A DNA stretch of 64,000 nt, from positions 124,001-188,000 of the forward strand of contig CAKSAK010000005.1 in the NCBI GenBank assembly GCA_934435205.1, read 5' to 3'. Below the pieces are notes generated by a model. The model was not told the origin of the DNA. It saw only the letters and a list, made by a program, of their open reading frames with translations, and made no database searches. Numbering within the stretch: the stretch's first letter is position 1; each line of letters starts with the position of its first letter. This DNA comes from an uncultured Ruminococcus sp. (lineage in GTDB: Bacteria; Bacillota; Clostridia; Oscillospirales; Ruminococcaceae). This document shows, piece after piece, positions 33,973 through 42,006 of this stretch. A program made the position numbers and the translations under genes.

Positions 33973-35213
33973 TGAAAACAACCACCGAAATGCAGCTTGT
34001 CCCCGTCACGAAGCTGGTTCCCTATGTCAACAACGCCCGGACACACAGCCCGGAGCAGATCAACAAGCTCCGCTCCTCGCTGCTAGAGTTCGGCTTCATC
34101 AACCCCGTCATCATCGACCGTGACTATGGCGTCATTACCGGTCACGGTCGTATTCTTGCCGCCAAGGAGGAAGGCATCACCGAGGTTCCGTGCGTCTTTG
34201 CCGACCACCTCACCGAAGCCCAGAAAAAAGCCTACATCATTGCCGACAACCGTATGGCAATGGACGCAGGCTGGGACGAAGAACTCCTGCGTGTGGAGAT
34301 CGAGTCTTTGCAGGCGGCGGATTTTGACCCGCTCCTCACCGGCTTTGACGAAAAGGAGCTGTCGAAGCTGTTTGACGACGGCATTGAAGCCGAAGAGGAT
34401 GATTTTGATGTGGATGCCGAGCTGCAAAAGCCGACCTTCACAAGGTCCGGCGACATCTGGACGCTGTGACGGCACCGGCTCATCTGCGGCGACAGTACCA
34501 AAGAGGAAACCTACGCCGCCCTCATGGACGGCCGCAAGGCGAACCTCGTCATTACCGACCCGCCCTACAGTGTGAATTATGAGGGCAGCGCCGGGAAAAT
34601 CAAAAACGACAACATGGCATCGGAGAAGTTTTTCGACTTCCTCTTCGATGCCTTTTCCAATATGGAGAAGGTTATGGCGGACGATGCCTCCATCTATGTG
34701 TTCCACGCCGACACCGAGGGATTAAATTTCCGCAAGGCGTTTGACGTTGCCGGATTTTATCTCTCCGGCTGCTGTATCTGGAAGAAGCAGTCCTTGGTGC
34801 TGGGACGCTCTCCCTACCAGTGGCAGCACGAGCCGTGTCTCTACGGCTGGAAGAAGAAAGGCAAGCACCAATGGTACACCGGGCGCAAAGAATCCACCAT
34901 CTGGGAGTTCGATAAGCCCAAGAAGAATGGCGACCATCCCACCATGAAGCCCATTCCGCTTCTGGCGTACCCCATTCAGAACAGCTCTATGGCAAACTCC
35001 GTGGTGCTCGACCCCTTCGGCGGCTCCGGCTCCACGCTTATTGCCTGTGAGCAGACCGACCGCATCTGCTGTACCATCGAACTGGACGAGAAGTTCTGCG
35101 ATGTCATTGTAAAGCGGTACATCGAGCAGGTCGGCGCAGATGAAAAGGTCAGTGTTTTGCGGGGCGGTAAAGTACTGCCCTTCACTGAGGTAGCAAATAC
35201 CGCACCGTGGTTT
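33972..35213 (+). pseudogene. ParB-like / DNA methyltransferase fusion, TGA-interrupted and IS-truncated
   Basis: N-terminal ParB/Srx-like nuclease domain (VPVTKLVPYVNNARTHS, ITGHGRI) runs to TGA at 34467-34469 after GDIWTL. The same frame continues RHRLICGDST and on into a DNA methyltransferase with motif IV TDPPYSVNYEG and motif I LDPFGGSGSTL. In relatives this junction reads IWTLGRHRL, so the TGA stands where Gly (GGA) is expected. After VLRGGKVLPFTEVA the frame runs into the IS left end. Both lesions make the fusion non-functional. Confidence 0.85.
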
Positions 35214-35250
35214 TGTCAATATCACTTGACACATTTTATTCGAACAAGAA

Positions 35251-36102
35251 TTATGCAACGAGAAAGATATGATCATAGTAGAGCTTTCTTCGGGCTGCCG
35301 GAGGAAGCCCGCCGTTGGCGGTGCAGATTCTTCTGTTAGCCCAATAACTCATATAATATCTCCAGATCATAGTCTTCAACTCTTTCATAGTGTAGTTATC
35401 CGGTTTGTCCTCACGGCTGTAGAACAGCTCTTCTTTCATTCTTGCCCACATACTTTCACAGCGTGCATTATCATGACATCTTCCGCCGGCACTGTTCATG
35501 CTTTGAATGATCCCATATTTCTTTACAGCAGCTCGGTACTCTTCGCTTGTATACTGACAGCCTCTGTCCGAATGTATGATACAGCCTTTTATATCAGGAT
35601 ATGATTTGCTTGCGTTTTCAAGAGTATGGCAGCAGAGCGAAGCTCTCATATTATCTTCAATAGCTATCCCCAGCGGCATCAGATCAAAGCAGTCAAATAT
35701 CACTGAAACATAGAGCTTTCCATCCTTTGCCTTCACCTCACTTATGTCGGTCACAGCTTTTTTCAAAGGCCTGTCTGTGTAAAAATCACGTCTGAGAAGA
35801 TCATCCGATTTTCGAGCAAACCGATCCGCTTTGGTTATCCCGTTTGGCTTTCTGCGAGGCTTGTGTATCAATCCTATCTGCACCATGACCTTGCGTACAG
35901 TAGTTTCACATGGAATGTCAATGTTAGTTTTCCCGGCAGCCTTTCTTTGCTGCAATGCAAGATACATACGCTCCCTGCCGTAGCAGTCATTATATTGGTC
36001 TTCTTCGTGGATCTTTATCATTTCATCTGCAAGTGCCTGATACTTCCAGGGGGCGTTTTTATGGCTGAGATGATCGTAAAATGCTTGTCTTGTAACCTCC
36101 AA
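35251..36102 (-). CDS. IS3-family transposase OrfB (DDE)
   Basis: 283 residues from a TTG; the frame extends upstream to about 36190 with typical OrfB sequence (KFISKKTDDGRI), as expected if made by -1 frameshifting from orfA. DDE triad visible: D in AVTDISEVK, D in IIHSDRGCQY, E in NARCESMWARMKEE. The transposase looks complete, but depends on orfA, which is damaged. Confidence 0.88.
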   Translation of the reverse strand: MEVTRQAFYDHLSHKNAPWKYQALADEMIKIHEEDQYNDCYGRERMYLALQQRKAAGKTNIDIPCETTVRKVMVQIGLIHKPRRKPNGITKADRFARKSDDLLRRDFYTDRPLKKAVTDISEVKAKDGKLYVSVIFDCFDLMPLGIAIEDNMRASLCCHTLENASKSYPDIKGCIIHSDRGCQYTSEEYRAAVKKYGIIQSMNSAGGRCHDNARCESMWARMKEELFYSREDKPDNYTMKELKTMIWRYYMSYWANRRICTANGGLPPAARRKLYYDHIFLVA

Positions 36103-36167
36103 AGCCTTGCAGTAAAAACTGATCCTTCCTGTGATCCTACCGTCATCAGTCTTTTTGGAAATGAACT

Positions 36168-36361
36168 TTAACCGTTCTTCTTTCCTGACTTCCGACGGTT
36201 CGCGGCGAAAAAAGCAGATGCTTCCTCCAGAAATTCATTAAGCTCTTCAAGCTCACGGTTTTTCTTTTCAAGCTCTTTGATCCGTTTGTTTGCTGCCTGA
36301 AGCTTGCGAGCTTTATTGCCTGCTTTTTAAACTCTTCATCATATTGTTTTCCTGTTCCCAT
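36168..36361 (-). pseudogene. IS3 OrfA remnant, internal deletion
   Basis: Starts as normal OrfA (MGTGKQYDEEFKKQAIK) and ends as normal OrfA in another frame (RKLQAANKRIKELEKKN, then a FLEEASAFFAANR leucine-zipper end, TAA 36168). The HTH middle part, about 35 codons, is missing and the frames do not match. Transposition proteins of the usual OrfAB type can therefore not be made. Confidence 0.8.
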
Positions 36362-36430
36362 TGATGACACACTCCTTTGTTTTTATTATACTTTGATTGT
36401 TTTGTTTGTGTCAAGTTTTATTATACAGGA

Positions 36431-37231
36431 TTAAAAGCAAGTATGCCTGATGTCGAGCCTTGCGATCTGCTCCATCTCGGCATCCGTCAGCGTAAAGTCA
36501 AAAATGCTCAGGTTTTCCTTCATGCGCTGCGGGTTTGCGGATTTCACAATGGGGACGATACCACGCTGCGTCAGCCAGCGGAGCGCCACCTGTGCGGGAG
36601 ATTTCCGGTGGTTTTCGGCGATGGCACAGAGCGTTTCATTCCGGAAAAGATTTGCCTGTCCTGCGGACAAGGGCGACCATGCCTGCATCTGGATATTCCG
36701 GCTTTCCATATAAGCGCGTTCCTCCTCCCGCTGGAAGAACGGATTGCACTCCACCAGATTGACCGCCGGTTTCACTTTATTCCAGAACACAAAGTCCGCC
36801 AGCTTATCCGGCGTAAAATTATCGACACCGATAGCCCGGACTTTTCCGGCAGCGTACAACTCCTCCAGTGCGCGCCATGCGCCGTAGTAGTCGTTGTAAG
36901 GCTGATGGATGAGGTACAGATCCAGATAGTCAAGACCGAGATGTTCCATCGAACGGGCAAAGCCACGCTTGGCACCCTCGTAGCTGGTGTCCGTAATCCA
37001 CAGCTTTGTAGTGATAAACAGTTCTTCTCTGGGAACACCGCAGCGGCGGATTGCCCGTCCCACCGCTTCCTCGTTTCCGTAGGCGGCAGCGGTATCGATC
37101 AGGCGATAACCCGCATGGATCGCCTGTACGACGGCTTCTTCGCATTGGGCGCTGTCTGTCATGCGGAACACACCGTAGCCGATCTTCGGCATGGTAACGC
37201 CATTGTTCAAGGTCAATTTTTCTTCGTTCAT
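36431..37231 (-). CDS. Aldo/keto reductase
   Basis: 266 residues from ATG 37231 (AGGAGG). Class AKR pattern: NGVTMPKIGYGVFRM, LIDTAAAYGNEEAVGRAI (catalytic D and Y), TTKLWITD (K), YLIHQPYNDYYG (H), IGVDNF, NPFFQREEE and IVPIVKSANPQRM cofactor site. NADPH-dependent carbonyl reduction. C-terminus is a little short, and the stop is 3 bases from the IS. Follows the MATE gene and a small gene, which may be a stress/detoxification unit under the LysR regulator. Confidence 0.92.
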   Translation of the reverse strand: MNEEKLTLNNGVTMPKIGYGVFRMTDSAQCEEAVVQAIHAGYRLIDTAAAYGNEEAVGRAIRRCGVPREELFITTKLWITDTSYEGAKRGFARSMEHLGLDYLDLYLIHQPYNDYYGAWRALEELYAAGKVRAIGVDNFTPDKLADFVFWNKVKPAVNLVECNPFFQREEERAYMESRNIQMQAWSPLSAGQANLFRNETLCAIAENHRKSPAQVALRWLTQRGIVPIVKSANPQRMKENLSIFDFTLTDAEMEQIARLDIRHTCF

Positions 37232-37437
37232 TGCAGTTCCTCCTTGTGATTCTGTAAAAAGAAGTCCAGACAGTCGATCCGTTTCTGGCAGACATGAAGC
37301 TGATCCAGAAGCCCTGTACGCCATGCTTTCAAAATCGCTGCGGTTTCTTTTTTCTTTCCGGCTTGCAGGCAAGAAATTACAGTTTGGATTTGATCCGACG
37401 GCATACCACTGTCGGACAGGCAGCGTTCGTCATTCAT
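37228..37437 (-). CDS. Small helical protein (MerR C-terminal-like)
   Basis: 69 residues from ATG 37437. It overlaps the MATE stop by 8 bases and the aldo/keto reductase start by 4. Helical pattern (SDQIQTVISCLQAGKKKETAAILKAWRTGLLDQLHVCQKRIDCLDFFL) resembles the dimerisation end of MerR regulators without the HTH. Function unknown. Confidence 0.65.
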   Translation of the reverse strand: MNDERCLSDSGMPSDQIQTVISCLQAGKKKETAAILKAWRTGLLDQLHVCQKRIDCLDFFLQNHKEELQ

Positions 37438-38824
37438 GTGCGTTTTCCTCTTTTCGCTGCAAATTGGCAAATCTGCGGGACGGACGGTAGCAAAGCAGTG
37501 CAATCAGGATCAGCAGCGCCGTGGCTGACAAACTGACCGGATAAGCGGTCATGATCGTCTGGAAGGTTCTGCTTTGCGGGAACACAAAATGGATCCAACC
37601 GATGCGGATCCCACAGACACCAATGGTGGTCAGAAGCGCCGGAACGAGGGAGATCCCGAAGCCGCGCAGATAGCCGCTCATCACTTCGTAGAGCATACTG
37701 AACGTGTAGGCGGAGAACACCATCAGCAACCGTGTATAACCGATGGATATGACCTCCGGATCGTTGTTGAAAATCGCCAGAAGATGCTTTCCGGCAAACA
37801 GCACCAGCGCGATTGCGGCTGCCGAAGCAATCAGGTCTTCGATCAGGCACAGAAGCAGGGTTCGCTTGCAGCGCCCAAGCTGCCCTGCGCCAAAGTTTTG
37901 CCCGACAAAGGTCGTGCAGGCTTGGCTGAATGAGTTCAGTACATCATAGGCAAAAATTTCAATGTTGTATGCCGCACTGGACGCCGCCATGACCACCGTG
38001 CCAAGGCTGTTGATGGCAGATTGGATCACGATGTTGGAAACTGCAAACACGGCGCTCTGGATACCGGCAGGCAGACCGATCTTCATGATCTGCCCAAAGG
38101 CTTTCCAATCCATTCGCAGTGACTGCCACTCTACATGAATGTACTGCTTGGAGATCCGCAGACGCCGGAGCAGCAGCACCGAGCTGACCGCATTGGAGAT
38201 CACCGTGGCGATGGCAACGCCGTTGACGGTCATGCGCAGGACAGCCACAAAGAACAGGTTCAACGCTACATTCAAGATACCGGAGACGAACAGCGCAATC
38301 AGCGGAATTTTTGTCTCGCCCACACTGCGGAAAATTGCCGCCTCAAAGTTATAAAGCAAAATCACGGGCATTCCCAACAGGTAGATTCTCAGGTAGAGCA
38401 GCGCGGAATCAAACACATCATCCGGCACATTAAGAGAATGCAGCAGCGGAGCCGCCGCAAGTTCACCAATTACCGCCACAAGAATGCCGCCCAGAAACGC
38501 TACCACAATAGAGGTATGGACCGCTTTTTTCACCGCCTCCCGGTCATCCCGTCCGATGGCGTTGGCGATGACAACATTCGCACCCAGCGCAATGCCGACG
38601 AACAGGTTGACGATCAGGGCGATAATAGAGCTGTTTGCCCCCACCGCCGCTACAGCCACGGTCTTTCCCGCACCGGTGAAGTTACCTACCACCGCAATAT
38701 CGGATGCATTGAATAGCTGTTCCAAAATGGCGGTTGCCGCCACCGGGAAGGCAAACAGTGGCAGCTTGTTCCAGATGGAACCGTGCAGCATATCCAGCTG
38801 CCGCTTTGCCTTTTCTGTTTCCAT
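37430..38824 (-). CDS. MATE-family efflux transporter
   Basis: 464 residues from ATG 38824; the longer start at 38890 would lie on the promoter. Twelve hydrophobic segments, MATE features such as LPLFAFPVAATAILEQLFNASDIAVVGNF at the start. Exports drugs or metabolites with Na+ or H+. Divergent LysR gene and downstream reductase suggest inducible detoxification. Confidence 0.92.
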   Translation of the reverse strand: METEKAKRQLDMLHGSIWNKLPLFAFPVAATAILEQLFNASDIAVVGNFTGAGKTVAVAAVGANSSIIALIVNLFVGIALGANVVIANAIGRDDREAVKKAVHTSIVVAFLGGILVAVIGELAAAPLLHSLNVPDDVFDSALLYLRIYLLGMPVILLYNFEAAIFRSVGETKIPLIALFVSGILNVALNLFFVAVLRMTVNGVAIATVISNAVSSVLLLRRLRISKQYIHVEWQSLRMDWKAFGQIMKIGLPAGIQSAVFAVSNIVIQSAINSLGTVVMAASSAAYNIEIFAYDVLNSFSQACTTFVGQNFGAGQLGRCKRTLLLCLIEDLIASAAAIALVLFAGKHLLAIFNNDPEVISIGYTRLLMVFSAYTFSMLYEVMSGYLRGFGISLVPALLTTIGVCGIRIGWIHFVFPQSRTFQTIMTAYPVSLSATALLILIALLCYRPSRRFANLQRKEENAHE

Positions 38825-38861
38825 GTTCAGATGCTTCTTTCTGCTTCTATATTTCAAAAAT

Positions 38862-38890
38862 AGTATACTGCTTTCACTCAACAATAGCAA
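38862..38890 (-). promoter_or_regulatory. Promoter of the MATE operon
   Basis: Minus strand TTGCTA (38890-38885), 17 bases, TATACT (38867-38862), 38 bases before ATG 38824. The gap between this and the LysR promoter (38891-38917) is where a LysR operator would lie. Confidence 0.6.
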
Positions 38891-38917
38891 ATACTTATAT
38901 AGAATAGCTTATCATAG

Positions 38918-38946
38918 TTGACGGGAATGATAAATCGGAGTATACT
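38918..38946 (+). promoter_or_regulatory. Promoter of the LysR gene
   Basis: TTGACG (38918-38923), 17 bases, TATACT (38941-38946), followed by a GAGAGGTG site before ATG 38967. Confidence 0.7.
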
Positions 38947-38966
38947 GTAAGAGAGGTGAAGACAAG

Positions 38967-39851
38967 ATGGAAATTCGTCTGCTGCGTTATTTTCTTGCGG
39001 TCGCAAGGGAAGAAAATATTACAAGAGCCGCAGAAAGCCTGCATATCTCCCAGCCGTCGCTTTCCAAGCAGCTCATGGAGTTGGAACAGGAAGTTGGAAA
39101 ACAACTGCTGATTCGGGGAAAACGGAAGATCACGCTGACGGAGGAAGGTGTTTTGCTGCGAAAACGTGCCGACGAGATCATCACGCTGCTGGAAAAGACA
39201 GAGCGTGAGCTGAACGCAGACGCCGCGCAAATCAGCGGAGAGGTCGCCATCGGCGGCAATCCGACTGCCTCCGTACTGAAAGCCGCCGCTGCGCTCCGGG
39301 CAGAGCATCCGGGTATTCATTTTCAATTTTACAGCAGCGACGCCATTGATGTGCTGGAGCGGCTGGAACACGGCAGTCTGGATTTCTCCGTTTTTCTGGA
39401 ACCAATCGACACCATGCAATATGAATATATTTCGCTGCCGGATTCCTCGCGCTGGGGCTTGCTGCTGCCATCCGATCATGCACTGGCGAAAAAGGGATAT
39501 ATCCGGAAAGAGGATCTGCCCGCGATCCCATTGGTATTTCACCGCAGAGCCGGTCTGCAAAGGATCATCTCTCACTGGGCGGAGATAGAAATTGAGAATC
39601 TGAATATCGCCGCGACCTATAACGTCATTAACGGTTCGTCGGAAAATTTTGTAAAAAGCGGCTTCGGCTGTTACCTGACGACCGAGGATCTGCTGCCCTC
39701 TAAATTGGACGAAGGTGTATGCTTTTGCCCGTTGGAACCAACGTTGGAGATCCGTTATGCGCTAATCTGGAAACGCTATGCAGTATTCAGCAAAGCGGCA
39801 GAAGCGTTTTTGCAAACAGTAAAAAACTGTATAATGGATTCGAATTATTGA
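38967..39851 (+). CDS. LysR-type transcription regulator
   Basis: 294 residues. N-terminal winged HTH: MEIRLLRYFLAVAREENITRAAESLHISQPSLSKQ. C-terminal periplasmic-binding-type effector domain. Divergent from the MATE/reductase genes and probably their regulator. The stop TGA overlaps a fragment of a recombinase gene. Confidence 0.92.
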   Translation: MEIRLLRYFLAVAREENITRAAESLHISQPSLSKQLMELEQEVGKQLLIRGKRKITLTEEGVLLRKRADEIITLLEKTERELNADAAQISGEVAIGGNPTASVLKAAAALRAEHPGIHFQFYSSDAIDVLERLEHGSLDFSVFLEPIDTMQYEYISLPDSSRWGLLLPSDHALAKKGYIRKEDLPAIPLVFHRRAGLQRIISHWAEIEIENLNIAATYNVINGSSENFVKSGFGCYLTTEDLLPSKLDEGVCFCPLEPTLEIRYALIWKRYAVFSKAAEAFLQTVKNCIMDSNY

Positions 39852-39921
39852 CACGGTAGCCGTCCACGCCGACGGGCAGATGACATTCAAATTCCGTGGT
39901 GGCACAGAGATCGATATGTAA
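39850..39921 (+). pseudogene. 3' end of a site-specific recombinase gene
   Basis: 23 codons plus TAA: DTVAVHADGQMTFKFRGGTEIDM, a tail of the kind that ends large serine recombinases (HxDGxMTFxFRxGTEI). No start or upstream part remains; the frame enters from the end of the LysR gene. It is a junction scar showing that an integrative element once ended here. Confidence 0.65.
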
Positions 39922-39937
39922 GCCCCAATAGGCACAA

Positions 39938-39968
39938 AGCCCGCAGGTTCAACCGCCTGCGGGCTTTT
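39938..39968 (+). terminator. Terminator of the lost recombinase gene
   Basis: 10-bp perfect GC-rich stem (39938-39947 with 39956-39965), 8-base loop and T-run. It sits 17 bases after the recombinase stop and would also serve the LysR gene. Confidence 0.85.
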
Positions 39969-39988
39969 CTGTATAAAATAGCGCAACG

Positions 39989-40400
39989 CCCAGCTATCAA
40001 GTAGGCTTCTTGATAGCTGGGTTTTGTAGTTTCCTATGGCAAAGGTTAACATAAAAACAATGCACCCCCTCAAATTAAGAATTGCACCCCCCTCTAAATC
40101 GAAGTTGCACCCCCCTTTTAGGGTTTCTATCAAAATTACGGTTCTTTGCCAGCAGGGGCGTGCCCCTGCACCAAATCACGCCGTACTTTTGTGCGGCGCT
40201 ATTTTTTTGTATTCGCTCAATAAGTTATTGTTTATAAACCAAACTTTGTATCGCCGTGGCGGGCGTAGCACGCTACGGCATTTTTTATCGCCTTACAAAG
40301 ACACCGCTGAGGTCTTTTGTATGGCGACTTTACTTTGTAGGGGCGTGCCCCTGCACCCAAACCGCTTTACTTTATGTAAGGCGGTTTTTTATTGCCTTAC
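39989..40400. other. Gene-free stretch rich in hairpins
   Basis: No gene I can support between 39922 and 40453. It holds a 13-bp terminator stem (39989-40001 with 40009-40021), two copies of a GGGGCGTGCCCC palindrome (40152-40169, 40339-40352), CGTAGC-AC-GCTACG with a T-run (40264-40286), ACAAAGAC/GTCTTTTGT (40295-40320) and AACCGC...GCGGTT with a T-run (about 40369-40394). The last can end transcripts reaching it on the plus strand. Confidence 0.6.
40061..40115 (+). repeat. Three iterated TGCACCCCC boxes
   Basis: TGCACCCCC at 40061, 40083 and 40106, spaced 22 and 23 bases (about two helical turns), separated by AT-rich DNA. Each is followed by CT. Could be protein-binding iterons or the relic of a mobile element end. 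Confidence 0.6.
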
Positions 40401-40453
40401 AACTATACAGAAAAAAACGTGTAATGCCAATATCGGCAATACACGTTTTCATA

Positions 40454-41791
40454 TCAATGCCCACGTTTAGCATAAGTCTTTTTGAATGAGCGGTAGAAAA
40501 TAAAGCCCACAAGGGTAGTAATGACTTCGGTGGTGGGGAAAGTCGCCCAGAAATAGTCAAGCCCTATGCGCGAATACAGCCAGCCCAGCGGCACGAAAAG
40601 CACCAAGGTCCGCAGTATGGTAAGTGCCGAGCTTCTCAGTGAATAGCCTATCGCCTGAAAGAAAACCGGAAAGATAAGCGAGGTAGTCATAGGCAGAAAG
40701 CTCAGACCGATAAAGCGGAAGCCCACTGTTCCGATAGCGATGACCTTAGGGTCATGCGAGAACACACTGAGCATTTGCGAAGGGATAAGCTCAAAACAAA
40801 GCGTTCCGAACGCCATAAGCGCCATGCCCATAAAAACGGAGTTTTTCAAGGTCTTACTGCAACGCTCTGAGTTCCCTGCGGCGTAATTGTAGCTTACGAT
40901 AGGAACGATGCAAGTCTGCATTGCGCCAAGCGGGATAAAGAAAAACGCCTGCCATTTGTAATAAAGCCCCAAAGCAGTAACGGCTTGGTCGGAGAAAGTT
41001 TTAAGTATCATGTTTAGTCCGAAAATATAGAACGTATATGCGGACTGCATAAGGATATTTGGAAAACCTAGATGATATATCTTTTTCAAATAAGAAGGGT
41101 ATTTCCAAAGCTTCGGGGTGTGGCGGAAGCCCTTTGGCATCACGATAGCCGCTGCGGCAGACTGTCCGATAACAGTGGCGATAGCCGCACCTGAAATGCC
41201 AAGCTTTGGAACAAAGCCCACGCCCCATATGAGGATAGGGTCAAGGATTATGTTCATTATTGCACCCACTATCTGCGCTATCATAGGCGTGCGCATATCA
41301 CCCTCTGCCTGGAGGACTTTTGTCCATACGCTTTCGCAGAAAAGACCGATACTGAAGGTACAGACTATCCTGCCATAAGAGGTGACGAGCTTTATGACCT
41401 CGGGTGAGGTTGTGGACATTCGGGCGTAGGCAGGCATGATGAAAAAGCAGACGGCAGCGAAAATTATCCACATTGAAATGCCCAGAGCGGTGGCTGTGCC
41501 TGCACTTTCATCGGACTTGTGTTTTCTGCCAATGCCCATGTAGTGAGCCATGAGTGTGTTGATTCCAACGCCTGTGCCGACGCCGAAAGCTATCATAAGA
41601 AGCTGGATAGGGTAGATAATAGAAAGGGCTGTCAGACCTGCTTCTGAGTATCTGCCGATAAAAAAGCTGTCAACGATATTGTAAAGGGCTTGGATAAGCT
41701 GTGCGAGCATTACGGGAGGAGCGAGTTTGAGCAGTATTTTGAAAGTGCTTCCTTTGCCGTAATCTATGGTCTGCGTTTGGGTTTTACTCAT
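40454..41791 (-). CDS. MATE-family efflux transporter (MepA-like)
   Basis: 445 residues, 12 TM segments, with LAPPVMLAQLIQALYNIVDSFFIGRYSEAGLTALSIIYP typical of MepA/DinF-type MATE proteins. Unrelated in close sequence to the MATE at 37430. Single-gene unit; nearby DNA shows no regulator. Confidence 0.92.
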   Translation of the reverse strand: MSKTQTQTIDYGKGSTFKILLKLAPPVMLAQLIQALYNIVDSFFIGRYSEAGLTALSIIYPIQLLMIAFGVGTGVGINTLMAHYMGIGRKHKSDESAGTATALGISMWIIFAAVCFFIMPAYARMSTTSPEVIKLVTSYGRIVCTFSIGLFCESVWTKVLQAEGDMRTPMIAQIVGAIMNIILDPILIWGVGFVPKLGISGAAIATVIGQSAAAAIVMPKGFRHTPKLWKYPSYLKKIYHLGFPNILMQSAYTFYIFGLNMILKTFSDQAVTALGLYYKWQAFFFIPLGAMQTCIVPIVSYNYAAGNSERCSKTLKNSVFMGMALMAFGTLCFELIPSQMLSVFSHDPKVIAIGTVGFRFIGLSFLPMTTSLIFPVFFQAIGYSLRSSALTILRTLVLFVPLGWLYSRIGLDYFWATFPTTEVITTLVGFIFYRSFKKTYAKRGH

Positions 41792-41862
41792 TTAATTACT
41801 TCCTGTCTTTGATGTCAGAGACTATTATACTACTTTTTGTTGGGGATTGCAAGGGGAAGTTT

Positions 41863-41950
41863 AAGTGAGGAGTTAGGAGTGAGGAGTGAGGAATGATACA
41901 GCCGTACAAAAGTATGGTTGCCAACACTGAGCGAAGCGATTTTGCGGCAG
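41863..41950 (+). repeat. Dispersed extragenic repeat, copy 1
   Basis: A run of GTGAGGAGT-type units (about 41864-41893) followed by GAGCGAAGCGATTTTGCGGC (41930-41949). The same two parts in the same order recur at about 47608-47690, with partial copies at 47769 and 48008. Lies between the MATE gene and the kinase terminus. No ORF. Confidence 0.65.
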
Positions 41951-42006
41951 CACAAACAAAAAAAGAATGCATTACCACCCATGATAATGCACTCTTATAT
42001 TTTACC

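Larger units (their letters stand above)
35214..36427 (-). mobile_element. IS3-family (IS150-like) insertion sequence, degenerate
   Basis: About 1.2 kb with imperfect terminal inverted repeats. The left end TGTCAATATC and the right end (complement) TGTATAATAA both lead into the shared ACTTGACACA. Contains orfB (DDE transposase) and a damaged orfA. No clear target duplication is seen (ttt before, gga after), so flanking DNA may have been deleted or rearranged. It sits at the 3' end of the methyltransferase gene and 3 bases before the aldo/keto reductase stop codon. Confidence 0.85.

Noticed and set aside
18444..34469. Alternative genetic code or stop-codon recoding (TAG as Gln, TGA as Gly or Sec)
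   Set aside because: TAG, TGA and TAA all end intact genes in the same region, no selenocysteine-type hairpin was seen after the TGA codons, and different residues would be needed at each site. Independent mutations are simpler.
40036..40470. 144-codon plus-strand ORF in the hairpin region
   Set aside because: No RBS, low-complexity translation across iterated boxes and terminators.
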